DNA of 64,000 nt from Thermobacillus sp. ZCTH02-B1 (lineage in GTDB: Bacteria; Bacillota; Bacilli; Paenibacillales; Paenibacillaceae), in NCBI RefSeq assembly GCF_002159085.1, contig NZ_LZRU01000009.1, positions 248,001 through 312,000 on the forward strand, in the 5' to 3' direction. A program made the position numbers and the translations under genes. Positions 17,576 to 25,358 of the stretch are shown one piece after another. The notes below the pieces were generated by a model. The model saw only the letters and a list, made by a program, of their open reading frames with translations. It made no database searches and had not been told where the DNA came from. Positions within the stretch are counted from its first letter, which is position 1; each line of letters starts with the position of its first letter.

Positions 17576-18010
17576 CTATTCCCCGGCCGGCGACGCGGCG
17601 TCCCGGCGGTTCCGCCACATCGCCTGGACGGCCTCGGACACCGATCGGGCATCCGGCGTCCCGCCGTCCGGCTCCGGCACGATCCAGAGGTCGATCGCCC
17701 CGCCGTCCGCCGCGAGCGAACGGTCGAGGGCGACGACGATGACGCGCCGGAACCCGGCCGCCTTGAGCCCCGAGGCGATCCGGCCGATCGCCTCCGCTCC
17801 GTCGGTCAGGTAATGCAGGGCGGGATAGGTGACGGTTCTTCCCCTGAACGGCGTTTCGACCAGCTCGAGCAGATCGCGCAGACGCTCGAGCGCCGCCGTC
17901 GCTTCATCCGGCGTCTCGGTTCCCTTGAGGCCGGTGACCGGCAGGATCGCGGTGTCGAAATAAAGCTGCATTTCCGCCCAGCGTTCGCTGCTGAAGTCGC
18001 TGAATTTCAT
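17576..18010 (-). CDS. ypiF: DUF2487 family protein (YpiF-like)
   Basis: 144 residues from ATG 18010 (GGAGG 12 nt upstream). The N-terminus KFSDFSSERWAEMQLYFDTAILPVTGL and the middle ETPFRGRTVTYPALHYL are the conserved parts of DUF2487. The C-terminal half looks like an alpha/beta fold (RRVIVVALDRS). It has no signal peptide or membrane segment. It lies just upstream of qcrA as B. subtilis ypiF does. The function is unknown. Confidence 0.82.
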   Translation of the reverse strand: MKFSDFSSERWAEMQLYFDTAILPVTGLKGTETPDEATAALERLRDLLELVETPFRGRTVTYPALHYLTDGAEAIGRIASGLKAAGFRRVIVVALDRSLAADGGAIDLWIVPEPDGGTPDARSVSEAVQAMWRNRRDAASPAGE

Positions 18011-18092
18011 CGGGATTTCGGGCCTCCGCTTCCGGTCGGTTGGTCTCCCCGGACATCTTACCATATTCGGGGGCGGGCCGGAAACCGCCGGC

Positions 18093-18126
18093 GGCAAACA
18101 AAACCCGCCCGTAACCGGGCGGGTTT
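18093..18126 (-). terminator. Terminator of the IDEAL-protein gene
   Basis: An 11-bp perfect stem (18126-18116 with 18111-18101) with a 4-nt loop, ending in TTTTGTTTG on the minus strand, directly after the stop at 18130. Confidence 0.85.
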
Positions 18127-18129
18127 CGG

Positions 18130-18303
18130 TCATATGGTCCGCAATTCTTCCGCAAGCCTCCGGAATCCGTCCGCGTCGCGGTTGTCCAGCGCCTTGTCGA
18201 TCTCGGCGTAGAGCTTTTCCCTGCGATAGACGCGCAGCGCCTCGTCCAGCACCATCTCCGCGGCAAGCGAAAGCATCGCCTCGTAGGCTTTCATTTTGTC
18301 CAC
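18130..18303 (-). CDS. Small IDEAL-domain protein
   Basis: 57 residues from a GTG at 18303 with GGAGG at 8-nt spacing; this ribosome site decides the start. Residues 20-57 match the IDEAL domain (DEALRVYRREKLYAEIDKAL, then NRDADGFRRLAEEL), named for its conserved core. In B. subtilis YpiB this domain ends a larger protein; here only the domain and a short helix are present. The role is unknown. It has its own terminator. Confidence 0.8.
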   Translation of the reverse strand: MDKMKAYEAMLSLAAEMVLDEALRVYRREKLYAEIDKALDNRDADGFRRLAEELRTI

Positions 18304-18444
18304 GGAACACACCTCCAGAAAAAGCGGTGTTGGATTCCACCGGATGGCTGTCCATCCCTGCCGACGTCTTACTCAAGCATATTCCGGCAGCGAACGCCCT
18401 GCCGCGGACGAATGCCCCGCACGGGCGCCATGTTCCGCCGCCTC

Positions 18445-19686
18445 TCAGATCGGGATCGGCTCGGCATCGCGGATCCTGACTCCCGCGACCAGCTTTCGTC
18501 CGGCGTTCGTCATCCGGAGCGCCGCCCGACCGCCGTCGTCCTCTCCGATCCGGATCAAACCGAGATGGAGCATCATCTTGAAGACGCGCTTGTCGAGCAC
18601 GGCGTCCGGATCGTCGTAATAGAACGGCCGGACGAACGGCCGGAGCACCCCGCGCAGCGAATCGACCGTCACCCAGCGGTCCGCCAGCCGGTCGATCAGC
18701 CGGACGAGTGCGGGCAAGTTCGGGATTGCCGCGCGGTAAAGCCGGATCCAGAACCGGTACATCTCCGCCGGATCCTCCGGTTCGCGGCTCGCCAGCCGCG
18801 CGGCGCCCTCACCGGTCAGCCGGAGCTCGCCGTCCTGTTCCGCGAGATACCCTTTTGAATGGCAATAATCGTACAGCAGCGCCAGCCGGTCCGGATAATC
18901 CTTGAAGCGCCTGCCGTATCCGAACCGCCAGCTTCCCGGCGTCGGAAGCTCTTCCCGCACGGCCAGCGCCTCGAGCAGCCGGAGCAGATTCCGCTTGTAC
19001 ATCGCGCCTTCCCGGGTGAGCGGCACCGCATGGCGCGCCGCGTAATCGAGCAGGACGAGCACGTCTTCCGCGAGCAGTTCCTGCTCGTCCCGGTACGCGC
19101 GCGGCTCTTCCGTGTAGACGAGCCGTCTCGCGAGACGCTGCGCCAGCACGTCGCGGAACCGCCCCTTCAGATCCTCGGGCATGCGGAACAGATACCGGCT
19201 CGTGCCGTTCGTGCCGTTGAACAGCCAACCGTATTGCTTGAAGCGCGAGATCGTCTCGCGCAAGCCGGAAGCGGACGGTCCGCCGTCCCGTGCGGATTCG
19301 GCGCGCGCCTCCGCCCTGCTCCGCTTCTTCTTCGGCTTCTTCTCCGGGGCGGGCTCGGCCGGTTCCATTTCGAGCCGCACGGCCGCGACCTCCTCGGGGG
19401 TGCCGGGCTTCCGCTCCGCGTCGAACCGGCTGCTCCGCACGCGCGCGAGCAACTCCTCCAGGCTGAACGCGTCGCGGTCGTCGAAGAGCAGCGAATGGAG
19501 GAACCGCTCGTCCTCGAGCGAGAGACCGTCGAGGAGCGCCTCGAACCGGCCCTTCTCGCAGACGGCCGCCATGATCGACTGCATCAGCTCGTGCTTCGAA
19601 TGCCCGTCGCACTCCAGGCGGTACGTCTCGGCGATCCGCAACAGCTGCGAAATGTCCGCGTAACCCAGCATTTCGGCCAGCAGCAT
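18445..19686 (-). CDS. Conserved hypothetical protein with winged-helix-like segments
   Basis: 413 residues from ATG 19686, which has GGAGGGG 5 nt upstream; an earlier in-frame ATG has no ribosome site. The N-terminus (LLAEMLGYADISQLLRIAE, then CDGHSKHELMQSI) looks like a SAP-type helical motif. A charged Lys/Arg-rich linker spans about 113-140. The rest (about 150-413) is helical with several winged-helix-like units, including LFNGTNGTSRYLFRMPEDLKG. It recalls helicase-associated (XPB N-terminal-like) domains of Bacillota, but I do not recognise a named family. DNA binding is plausible inference. Confidence 0.75.
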   Translation of the reverse strand: MLLAEMLGYADISQLLRIAETYRLECDGHSKHELMQSIMAAVCEKGRFEALLDGLSLEDERFLHSLLFDDRDAFSLEELLARVRSSRFDAERKPGTPEEVAAVRLEMEPAEPAPEKKPKKKRSRAEARAESARDGGPSASGLRETISRFKQYGWLFNGTNGTSRYLFRMPEDLKGRFRDVLAQRLARRLVYTEEPRAYRDEQELLAEDVLVLLDYAARHAVPLTREGAMYKRNLLRLLEALAVREELPTPGSWRFGYGRRFKDYPDRLALLYDYCHSKGYLAEQDGELRLTGEGAARLASREPEDPAEMYRFWIRLYRAAIPNLPALVRLIDRLADRWVTVDSLRGVLRPFVRPFYYDDPDAVLDKRVFKMMLHLGLIRIGEDDGGRAALRMTNAGRKLVAGVRIRDAEPIPI

Positions 19687-19799
19687 GCCGTCCCCTCCGT
19701 TCTGCGGGTCTATTCCCATTATGGGAAGAAGGGGAAGAAAACAAACGTGACGCCGGGCCCGAACCGGACCGGCCGATCCGCCGGAAGGCGCGCGAGGCG

Positions 19800-19842
19800 A
19801 AAAAAAGAAGCCGACCCTTCGGATCCCTCCAGGGTCAGCTTC
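19800..19842 (-). terminator. Terminator of the histidine phosphatase gene
   Basis: A 12-bp stem (19842-19831 with 19818-19807, one G-T pair) followed by seven T. The stem overlaps the last codons and stop (19835) of the gene it ends. Confidence 0.9.
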
Positions 19843-20428
19843 GCTTCTCCAACCGATCCAGATGCTTCGAACAGTTGTGCAGGATGACGCGCCATCCCGC
19901 GCCGTCCGATTCGAGGATGGACAGCGACATGTTGCCGATGCGCCGGTCCTCCAGGTCCTTGCACAGCGCGCGCAGCAGCACGGCGAGAACGCTGCCGTGG
20001 GATACGACGAGCAGCCGGATGCCCGGCCTTGCGGCCCGCCATTCCTCGATGAACGCAAGGCATCGCCTCCGCACTTCCTCGTCGCTCTCCTGCCCGATGT
20101 CCAGGGAGCGCCAGTCCGGTCCCCAGCGCGCCAGCCGCTCCTCTTCGGTCGTACCCTCGGCAAGTCCGAAGGAACGTTCCCGGATCCGCGGATCGGGCGG
20201 AAGCAGCGGCAGGCCGAGCTCGTCGGCCAATATCCGCGCCGTCTCCCGGGCGCGCTTCAGGTCGCTCGAGATGACGGCGTCCCAGCTTCTTCCTTCCGAT
20301 TTCAGCCGGGCCGCCAAAGCGTATGCCTGCCGGACGCCGGCTTCGCTGAGCGAAATGTCGGTTTGTCCCTGAATGCGGCCGGCGGCGTTCCATTCCGTCT
20401 CGCCGTGCCGGATGAGTCCGATGATCAA
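19835..20428 (-). CDS. Histidine phosphatase (phosphoglycerate mutase-like) family protein
   Basis: 197 residues from a TTG at 20428 that lies 7 nt after GGGAGG; the ATG at 20458 lies upstream of that site and would not use it. The catalytic LIRHGETEWN is at the N-terminus with the phospho-accepting His. SSDLKRARETA, the acid residue in RERSFGLAEG and the second His in VVSHGSVLAVLLR complete the site. The substrate cannot be told (phosphosugar, alpha-ribazole or 3-PG). It follows the anti-sigma gene by 31 nt. Confidence 0.9.
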   Translation of the reverse strand: MIIGLIRHGETEWNAAGRIQGQTDISLSEAGVRQAYALAARLKSEGRSWDAVISSDLKRARETARILADELGLPLLPPDPRIRERSFGLAEGTTEEERLARWGPDWRSLDIGQESDEEVRRRCLAFIEEWRAARPGIRLLVVSHGSVLAVLLRALCKDLEDRRIGNMSLSILESDGAGWRVILHNCSKHLDRLEKRS

Positions 20429-20459
20429 CGCCCAACCTCCCGGGAAAGCGGCCGTCACG

Positions 20460-21068
20460 TCAACTGCGCGTGCGCGAGAACCAGTTGATCGTCAGCAGCG
20501 TCATGATCATGCCGAGAATCGAAAGCGCGATCCAGTAATGGGGATACGTGGGTACGACGGTGAGCACGACGGGTCCGCTGATGCTTGCCACGGGCATATC
20601 CTGATAGAACTCGATGCTGATGGGCGCGGCGCCCTCGATCGAACTGATCGTGTCGATCATGCCGGTCAGCCTCGCGATCTGCTCGTCGGCGGCCGGCTTC
20701 TCGGGACGGCCGATCGCCATGTAGACGAATGCGCAGGTGAACATTGCGAGGAAGAAAGCCATGGCGGCCGACACGCCGCGGCGGAACGATTCGGACCAAC
20801 GGTACGTCCGGTCCTTGACCGGAATCAGCCAGAAATCTTCCCGGTAAATCCGCTCCATGACGGAACGGGTGATGCTCTCGCCCGTCTCTTCCCCGGCCTC
20901 CTCGTAAGGCAGCCGGCGGAGCATCGACTCGCTTTCTTCCCAAATCCGGAATTCTTCCGCACACCGTTCGCATTCGGCCAGATGGGCCTCGAATGCCAGC
21001 CGTTCCGGATCGTCTCCGGGCAGATCCCAGACGAGAGCGAACCATTGCTGCGCCTGTTCGCAATTCAT
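20460..21068 (-). CDS. Membrane anti-sigma factor with zinc-finger (zf-HC2) domain
   Basis: 202 residues. The N-terminal anti-sigma domain carries HLAECERC, an H-x3-C-x2-C zinc motif near residue 30. Two hydrophobic helices follow, about 103-125 (AMAFFLAMFTCAFVYMAIG) and about 172-195 (WIALSILGMIMTLLTINWF), leaving an extracytoplasmic loop of about 45 residues. Its ATG overlaps the stop of the sigma gene (ATGA), a typical pairing that ensures stoichiometric sequestration of the sigma factor. The inducing signal is unknown. Confidence 0.88.
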   Translation of the reverse strand: MNCEQAQQWFALVWDLPGDDPERLAFEAHLAECERCAEEFRIWEESESMLRRLPYEEAGEETGESITRSVMERIYREDFWLIPVKDRTYRWSESFRRGVSAAMAFFLAMFTCAFVYMAIGRPEKPAADEQIARLTGMIDTISSIEGAAPISIEFYQDMPVASISGPVVLTVVPTYPHYWIALSILGMIMTLLTINWFSRTRS

Positions 21069-21655
21069 CGTGCTTTCATCTCCTCGTACTCCACGTAAGA
21101 CGGATTGAAATACGGCTCCAGTTGGGATTTCACGCTGGCCCGCGCGCGGAACAGCAGCGATTTGACCGCGCTGACGGACTGACCGAGCACCGCCGCGATC
21201 TCCTGGTAATCCAGCTGGTCGTATTCGCGCAGGATCAGCGCGGAACGCTGCTTCTCCGGCAGCCGGTTGATCGCTTCGCGCACGAGGTTCATCCGCTCCT
21301 GCTGCAACAGACGCTGTTCCGGCGCCGCTTCCGGCGGCGCGAGCGGCACCAGGCCGGATTCGTCGAGCGAGACGTTGCCGCTCTTCTGCTTGCGCAGCTC
21401 GCTGAGCACCGTGTTGCGCGCGATCGTGTAGAGCCAGGTGGAGAACGATGCGTCGCCTTCGCGGAACGAATGGAGGCTGCGGTAGGCTTTGTAGAACGTC
21501 TCGGAGCACAGGTCCTCGGCCAACAGGTCGAGGCCGGCTCCCTTCAGCATATGGTGGATGAATGCCAGAATTTTGCGCTGATAGCGCCGCATCAGTTCCG
21601 AATATGCCTGGACGTTGCCGTCCTTGATTTCACGGATCAGTTGGGAGTCGGTCAT
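21065..21655 (-). CDS. ECF-type RNA polymerase sigma factor
   Basis: 196 residues from ATG 21655 with AAGGAGGGG at 8-nt spacing. Region 2 spans about 10-90 (ELMRRYQRKILAFIHHML, then the LAEDLCSETFYKAYRSLHSF core). Region 4 spans about 125-180 (LPEKQRSALILREYDQLDYQEIA, then AVKSLLFRARASVK). The length and the absence of regions 1 and 3 define group 4. It is paired with a zf-HC2 anti-sigma factor. In B. subtilis the tyrA end of the trp supraoperon is followed by the EPSP synthase gene instead. The regulon is unknown. Confidence 0.93.
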   Translation of the reverse strand: MTDSQLIREIKDGNVQAYSELMRRYQRKILAFIHHMLKGAGLDLLAEDLCSETFYKAYRSLHSFREGDASFSTWLYTIARNTVLSELRKQKSGNVSLDESGLVPLAPPEAAPEQRLLQQERMNLVREAINRLPEKQRSALILREYDQLDYQEIAAVLGQSVSAVKSLLFRARASVKSQLEPYFNPSYVEYEEMKAR

Positions 21656-22024
21656 GGGCAGTGCCCCTCCTTGGGCTGCGGTGATCGCCCTCCCGGATCC
21701 GCGTCAATACATTGTACCGGTCCGGAAGGCAAAAGTTGCGCCGCCCGGAAGCTTCATGCCGGGCCGCGCGTACGGGCGATGTCCCGCCGGCCGCCGCGGG
21801 AGCGTTCCCCGCCGGCGGCAACCATGAGTTTTCAATTCGAGCCGGAATGTCGAAATCCTTCCGTTTGTGCCGAATCGGAGACGATCCCCAGCATTTTACA
21901 AGGCACATACCGTCATTGTATCACAGATTCACATTTTGGGAAGTTCCCGGTTCTTTCCGCGCCCGCCGCACCATGTATATAGACGAACGAATGCCGCATT
22001 TGGTGCAGGGAAACGGGATTTTTA
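21656..22024 (-). promoter_or_regulatory. Leader region of the sigma operon with two weak promoter candidates
   Basis: No gene was seen in this stretch. Candidate 1: GGAACTT (21947-21941), with TCTGTGA at 15 nt and TACAAT (21920-21915) next to it, resembles an ECF -35/-10 arrangement. Candidate 2: CGCAAC (21740-21735) with CGGTACAAT (21719-21711), nearer the gene. ECF sigma operons are often autoregulated, so either could be the autoregulatory promoter. Neither match is strong. Confidence 0.3.
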
Positions 22025-22026
22025 TC

Positions 22027-22053
22027 AAAAAAAATGACCACCCGCAAGGGTGG
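22027..22053 (-). terminator. Intrinsic terminator downstream of tyrA and of the candidate small RNA
   Basis: A CCACCC/GGGTGG stem (22053-22048 with 22043-22038) with a 4-nt loop, then TCA and eight consecutive T. Confidence 0.85.
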
Positions 22054-22108
22054 CTGCACGAAACAGGTGCAAATGATTTGGATAGGAGTGGAGAGAAACC
22101 ATACTGTA
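22027..22108 (-). ncRNA. Candidate small RNA (about 80 nt) with its own promoter and terminator
   Basis: A consensus sigma-A promoter at 22115-22143 would start transcription near 22107. The hairpin at 22053-22038 with eight T ends it at 22027. The transcript lies in a conspicuous AT-rich island. It also contains an almost leaderless ORF, ATG 22102 to TGA 22025, for 25 residues with four His (MVSLHSYPNHLHLFRAATLA plus five more). Its stop lies in the T-run, so it is not a classic leader peptide. I recognise no known RNA family. The terminator could also serve tyrA. Confidence 0.55.
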
Positions 22109-22114
22109 ATTCAA

Positions 22115-22143
22115 AGTATATGTATCCGTTTTCAATTTGTCAA
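22115..22143 (-). promoter_or_regulatory. Consensus sigma-A promoter in the tyrA-sigma intergenic region
   Basis: TTGACA (22143-22138), a 17-bp spacer and TATACT (22120-22115). The -35 is a perfect match and the -10 has one mismatch. It points leftward into the candidate small RNA and away from any gene within 450 nt. Confidence 0.8.
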
Positions 22144-22221
22144 GTATGCGTTTACAAATTGGCCCTCCGGCCCATGCGGCCGCGGAAGGCAGGCCGAGCC
22201 GCACGGGGCCCGGCGCCCGCG

Positions 22222-23313
22222 CTACACGTTGACTTCGAATCCCATGCCGGCGAGCTTCCGCACCGCGCGGTCGAAGTCTTCCTGCGTCCGGAACGACAGC
22301 CGCAGGATGCCCGGCACGTCCTCCCGGCTCTCGATGATCTGCAGATTGCTGATGTTGATCCGATCGTTGCCGAGCTCCGTCGCGATTTTGCCGATGATGC
22401 CCGGATGGTCCGGCACGTCGATGTAGCATTCGTAGAGCGGCTCGATGACGCCGCGCCGGCGTTCCGGCAGGCTGCTGCGGAACTCGCCGGCCGTGCGGAA
22501 CGCCTCCTCCACCCCGGGGCCGTCCATCCGCTCCAGCATGCCGATGAAATCGCCGATGCCCACCTGCCACTCCCGGAGCAGCCGGATCACGACTTCCCGA
22601 TTGTTGATCAGGATGTCGCGCCAGATGACGGGATCGCTCGAGGCGATGCGCGTGATGTCGCGGAAGCCGCCCGCGGCGAGCGCGGAATAAAGCGGATTCG
22701 TCTCGTTGTACAACCGGATCTGGTTCACGAGCTGCACCGCGATGACGTGCGGCAGATGGCTGATCGCGCCGACGATCGCGTCGTGCTCCTCGGGATCGAC
22801 ATACACGATGTTCGCCTTCGTGTGGCGGATCAGCGCCGCCAGCCGCTCGACGGCCTCCTTCGGCGTGTCCGGATCCGGCGTCAGCACGTAATAGGCGTTC
22901 TCGAACAGCAGCGAGGTGGCGGCTTCGACGCCGGATTTCTCCTTGCCCGCCATCGGATGGCCGCCGATGAACACCGCTTCGCCGAAATCGAGCGAGCGCG
23001 CGCAGGCGGCGATCGACGCCTTCGTGCTGCCGACGTCCGTGATGATGCATCCGGGCTTCAGCTTCATCGCGGCCAGCCGGCGCAGGTAATCCTCGAGGTT
23101 GCCGACCGGCACGCACAGGAAAATGAAATCCGCGTCCCGCGCCGCCTCTTCCATCGAAGTCGTCGCCGCGTCGACGACGCCCCGCGCGAGATACCGCCCG
23201 ATCGACGACTCCCGGTACGAATGCCCGATGACGCGGAAGCCGGGCTTGCCCTTGAAGCAGAGCGCAAGCGAACCGCCGATGAGTCCGACGCCGAAGATCG
23301 CGATCGTGGTCAT
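22222..23313 (-). CDS. tyrA: Prephenate dehydrogenase with C-terminal ACT domain
   Basis: 363 residues. It oxidises and decarboxylates prephenate to 4-hydroxyphenylpyruvate, the route to tyrosine. The NAD-binding GVGLIGGSLA is at 8-17. IITDVGSTKASI, GGHPMAGKEKSG and HDAIVGAISHLPHVIA are the catalytic blocks. Residues 293-363 form an ACT domain (YIDVPDHPGIIGKIATELG) that probably senses tyrosine. It follows hisC by 5 nt and is the last gene of the trpEDCFBA-hisC-tyrA run. Confidence 0.96.
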   Translation of the reverse strand: MTTIAIFGVGLIGGSLALCFKGKPGFRVIGHSYRESSIGRYLARGVVDAATTSMEEAARDADFIFLCVPVGNLEDYLRRLAAMKLKPGCIITDVGSTKASIAACARSLDFGEAVFIGGHPMAGKEKSGVEAATSLLFENAYYVLTPDPDTPKEAVERLAALIRHTKANIVYVDPEEHDAIVGAISHLPHVIAVQLVNQIRLYNETNPLYSALAAGGFRDITRIASSDPVIWRDILINNREVVIRLLREWQVGIGDFIGMLERMDGPGVEEAFRTAGEFRSSLPERRRGVIEPLYECYIDVPDHPGIIGKIATELGNDRINISNLQIIESREDVPGILRLSFRTQEDFDRAVRKLAGMGFEVNV

Positions 23314-23318
23314 GGGAA

Positions 23319-24416
23319 TCAGACCTCAACCGCCAGTTCCTGCAGCGCCTGCTCCAGCGCTTCGATGAACTTGCGGTTCTGCTCGGCGCTTCCGACCGTG
23401 ATGCGGATGTGCGTCGGATAATGCTTCCAGCGCGCCCGCGCGATGATGCCCCTGCGCAACAGCGCCTCGAACACCGCCTGCGACGGCCTGCACGCGTCGA
23501 ACATGACGAAATTGCCGTACGGCTCGAAATATTTCAGGCCGAGGCGGTCGAACTCGGCTTTCAGATAGGCGAGCCCTTCGGCGTTCTTCCGCCTGCTCTC
23601 CTCGACGAACGCCCGGTCCCCGAGCGCGGCCTTCGCGGCCGCCTGGGCGAAGCGCGTCGTATTGAACGGCTCCCGCACCTGGTTCACGGTGCGGATGACG
23701 TCCGGCCGGCCGATGCCGTAGCCGATCCGGAGCGACGCAAGACCGTGGATCTTCGAGAACGTGCGGAGCGCGATCAGGTTCGGATAGCGTCTCACATATT
23801 CGACGCCGTCCGGGTAGGACGGATCGTCGATGTATTCGAAGTACGCTTCGTCGAGCACGACGAGCACGTGCGGCGGCACCTTCGCCATGAACGCGTCGAG
23901 CTCGTCCCTCGTCACGATCGTGCCGGTCGGGTTGTTCGGATTGCAGATCCAGACGATCTTCGTCCGATCCGTCACTTTTGCGAGCATCGCCTCGAGATCG
24001 TGGCGGCCGTCCTTGAGCGGCACCTCGATGATCTTCGCGCCCTCGATCTCCGCGTTGTGCCGGTACTGCGGGAACGTCTCGTCGGCCATGATCGTCTCGT
24101 CTCCCGGCAGGAGATAGGCGCGGGCGATCATCAGGATCACTTCGTCCGATCCCGCCCCGAAGATGAGCTGATCCGTTCCCACGCCGAGATGCGCGGCGAG
24201 CGCCTCCGTCAGCTCGACGGCCGCGCCGTCCGGATACAGGCTCGTGTTGGCGATCTCGCGGATGACGGCCTGCTTCACCGCTTCGGAACAGCCGAACGGA
24301 TTCTCGTTCGACGCAAGCTTGATCACTTCGGTCAGGCCGAGCTCACGCTTCACTTCCTCGATCGGTTTTCCCGGCTGATAGACCGGCAGATGAACGATTT
24401 GGGGTTTGGGCTGCAC
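23319..24416 (-). CDS. hisC: Histidinol-phosphate aminotransferase
   Basis: 365 residues from GTG 24416 with GAGG at 9-nt spacing. It is a PLP-dependent class I/II aminotransferase. IKLASNENPFGCS, WICNPNNPTGT, VLDEAYFEY and the PLP lysine in TFSKIHGLASLRIGYG are present. In this family the residue after the lysine-isoleucine is usually Tyr (KxYGL); here it is His. In the aromatic supraoperon of bacilli HisC also aminates phenylpyruvate and hydroxyphenylpyruvate, which explains its place beside tyrA. Confidence 0.95.
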   Translation of the reverse strand: MQPKPQIVHLPVYQPGKPIEEVKRELGLTEVIKLASNENPFGCSEAVKQAVIREIANTSLYPDGAAVELTEALAAHLGVGTDQLIFGAGSDEVILMIARAYLLPGDETIMADETFPQYRHNAEIEGAKIIEVPLKDGRHDLEAMLAKVTDRTKIVWICNPNNPTGTIVTRDELDAFMAKVPPHVLVVLDEAYFEYIDDPSYPDGVEYVRRYPNLIALRTFSKIHGLASLRIGYGIGRPDVIRTVNQVREPFNTTRFAQAAAKAALGDRAFVEESRRKNAEGLAYLKAEFDRLGLKYFEPYGNFVMFDACRPSQAVFEALLRRGIIARARWKHYPTHIRITVGSAEQNRKFIEALEQALQELAVEV

Positions 24417-24551
24417 AGCGGTTCACCTCGAACATTCGGATCGCGCGAGCGGACACGTGAAGATGCGGCGCCGTCCGGCAACGCGGGGACGCCGCTTCGC
24501 GCGCTTGTCACAGATCAAATTGTCGCACATCCGCCGGCATTCGGCAAGGGA

Positions 24552-25358
24552 TCAGACGCGCAAAGACCGGATGAAATCCTCCACCCGCCGCACGCCTTCG
24601 GCCCGCGTGGCGGGATCGCGGAGCAGCGGCAGGACCTCCTCGATCTTGCGCACGATCGCGCTGCCGACGATGACGCCGTCCGTCTTCCCGCGGAACCCGA
24701 GCACCTGCTCCCGGTTCGAAATGCCGAATCCGACGCATATCGGCACCGGCGACGCTTCCGCCACGTCCGCGAGAAACGCGTCGATCGACGCATGAAATGC
24801 CGAGCGCATGCCCGTCACGCCGAGCGAAGATACGCAGTAGACGAATCCCCTTGCCCGCGCGACGATCCGGGAGATCCGCTCGCGGGACGTCGGCGCGACG
24901 AGCGGAATGAGATGAATGCCGGCTTCCTCCGTCCTGGCGCGCAGCTCCCCGTCCTCTTCCATCGGCAGGTCCGGCACGATGATGCCGCTGATGCCGTGTT
25001 CGTTCAGCAGCCCGATGAACCGGTCGAACCCGTACTGGAGAATCGGATTATAATAGGAAAACAAAATGTACGGGATATCCGCCCCGAGCCCGCGCGCCTC
25101 CGCCGCCGTGCGGACGACGTCCTCCAGCGTCACGCGGTTTGCGAGCGCGCGCTCGGACGCGCGCTGGATGACCGGGCCGTCCGCGAGCGGATCGGAATAC
25201 GGCACGCCGAGCTCGATCATGTCGGCACCGGCCCGGGCGCATGCGGCGATCAGTTCCGCCGACGTCGCCGGATCCGGGTCGCCGATCGTGAGAAACGGGA
25301 TGAGGGCGGACTTCCCTTCCCGGCGCAGCCCTTCGAATGTCGCGTCGATCCGGTTCAC
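24552..25358 (-). CDS. trpA: Tryptophan synthase alpha subunit
   Basis: 268 residues from a GTG that overlaps the trpB stop (GTGA). It cleaves indole-3-glycerol phosphate and passes indole to TrpB. The catalytic Glu lies in [19 protein letters not shown] near residue 48 and the catalytic Asp in [10 protein letters not shown]. The phosphate site [10 protein letters not shown] and GVIVGSAIV are intact. A 135-nt gap separates it from hisC, and no terminator was seen there. Confidence 0.96.
   Translation of the reverse strand: MNRIDATFEGLRREGKSALIPFLTIGDPDPATSAELIAACARAGADMIELGVPYSDPLADGPVIQRASERALANRVTLEDVVRTAAEARGLGADIPYILFSYYNPILQYGFDRFIGLLNEHGISGIIVPDLPMEEDGELRARTEEAGIHLIPLVAPTSRERISRIVARARGFVYCVSSLGVTGMRSAFHASIDAFLADVAEASPVPICVGFGISNREQVLGFRGKTDGVIVGSAIVRKIEEVLPLLRDPATRAEGVRRVEDFIRSLRV

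Noticed and set aside
21630..21908. 92-codon minus-strand open frame upstream of and overlapping the sigma gene
   Set aside because: It has no ribosome site or similarity, overlaps the well-supported sigma start out of frame, and runs through its leader and promoter candidates.
22108..22221. Possibility that the 25-codon His-rich ORF is a classic ribosome-mediated attenuator leader
   Set aside because: The stop codon lies inside the terminator T-run and no amino-acid biosynthesis gene follows within reach. The next gene is an ECF sigma factor more than 350 nt away. It is kept only as part of the small-RNA finding.
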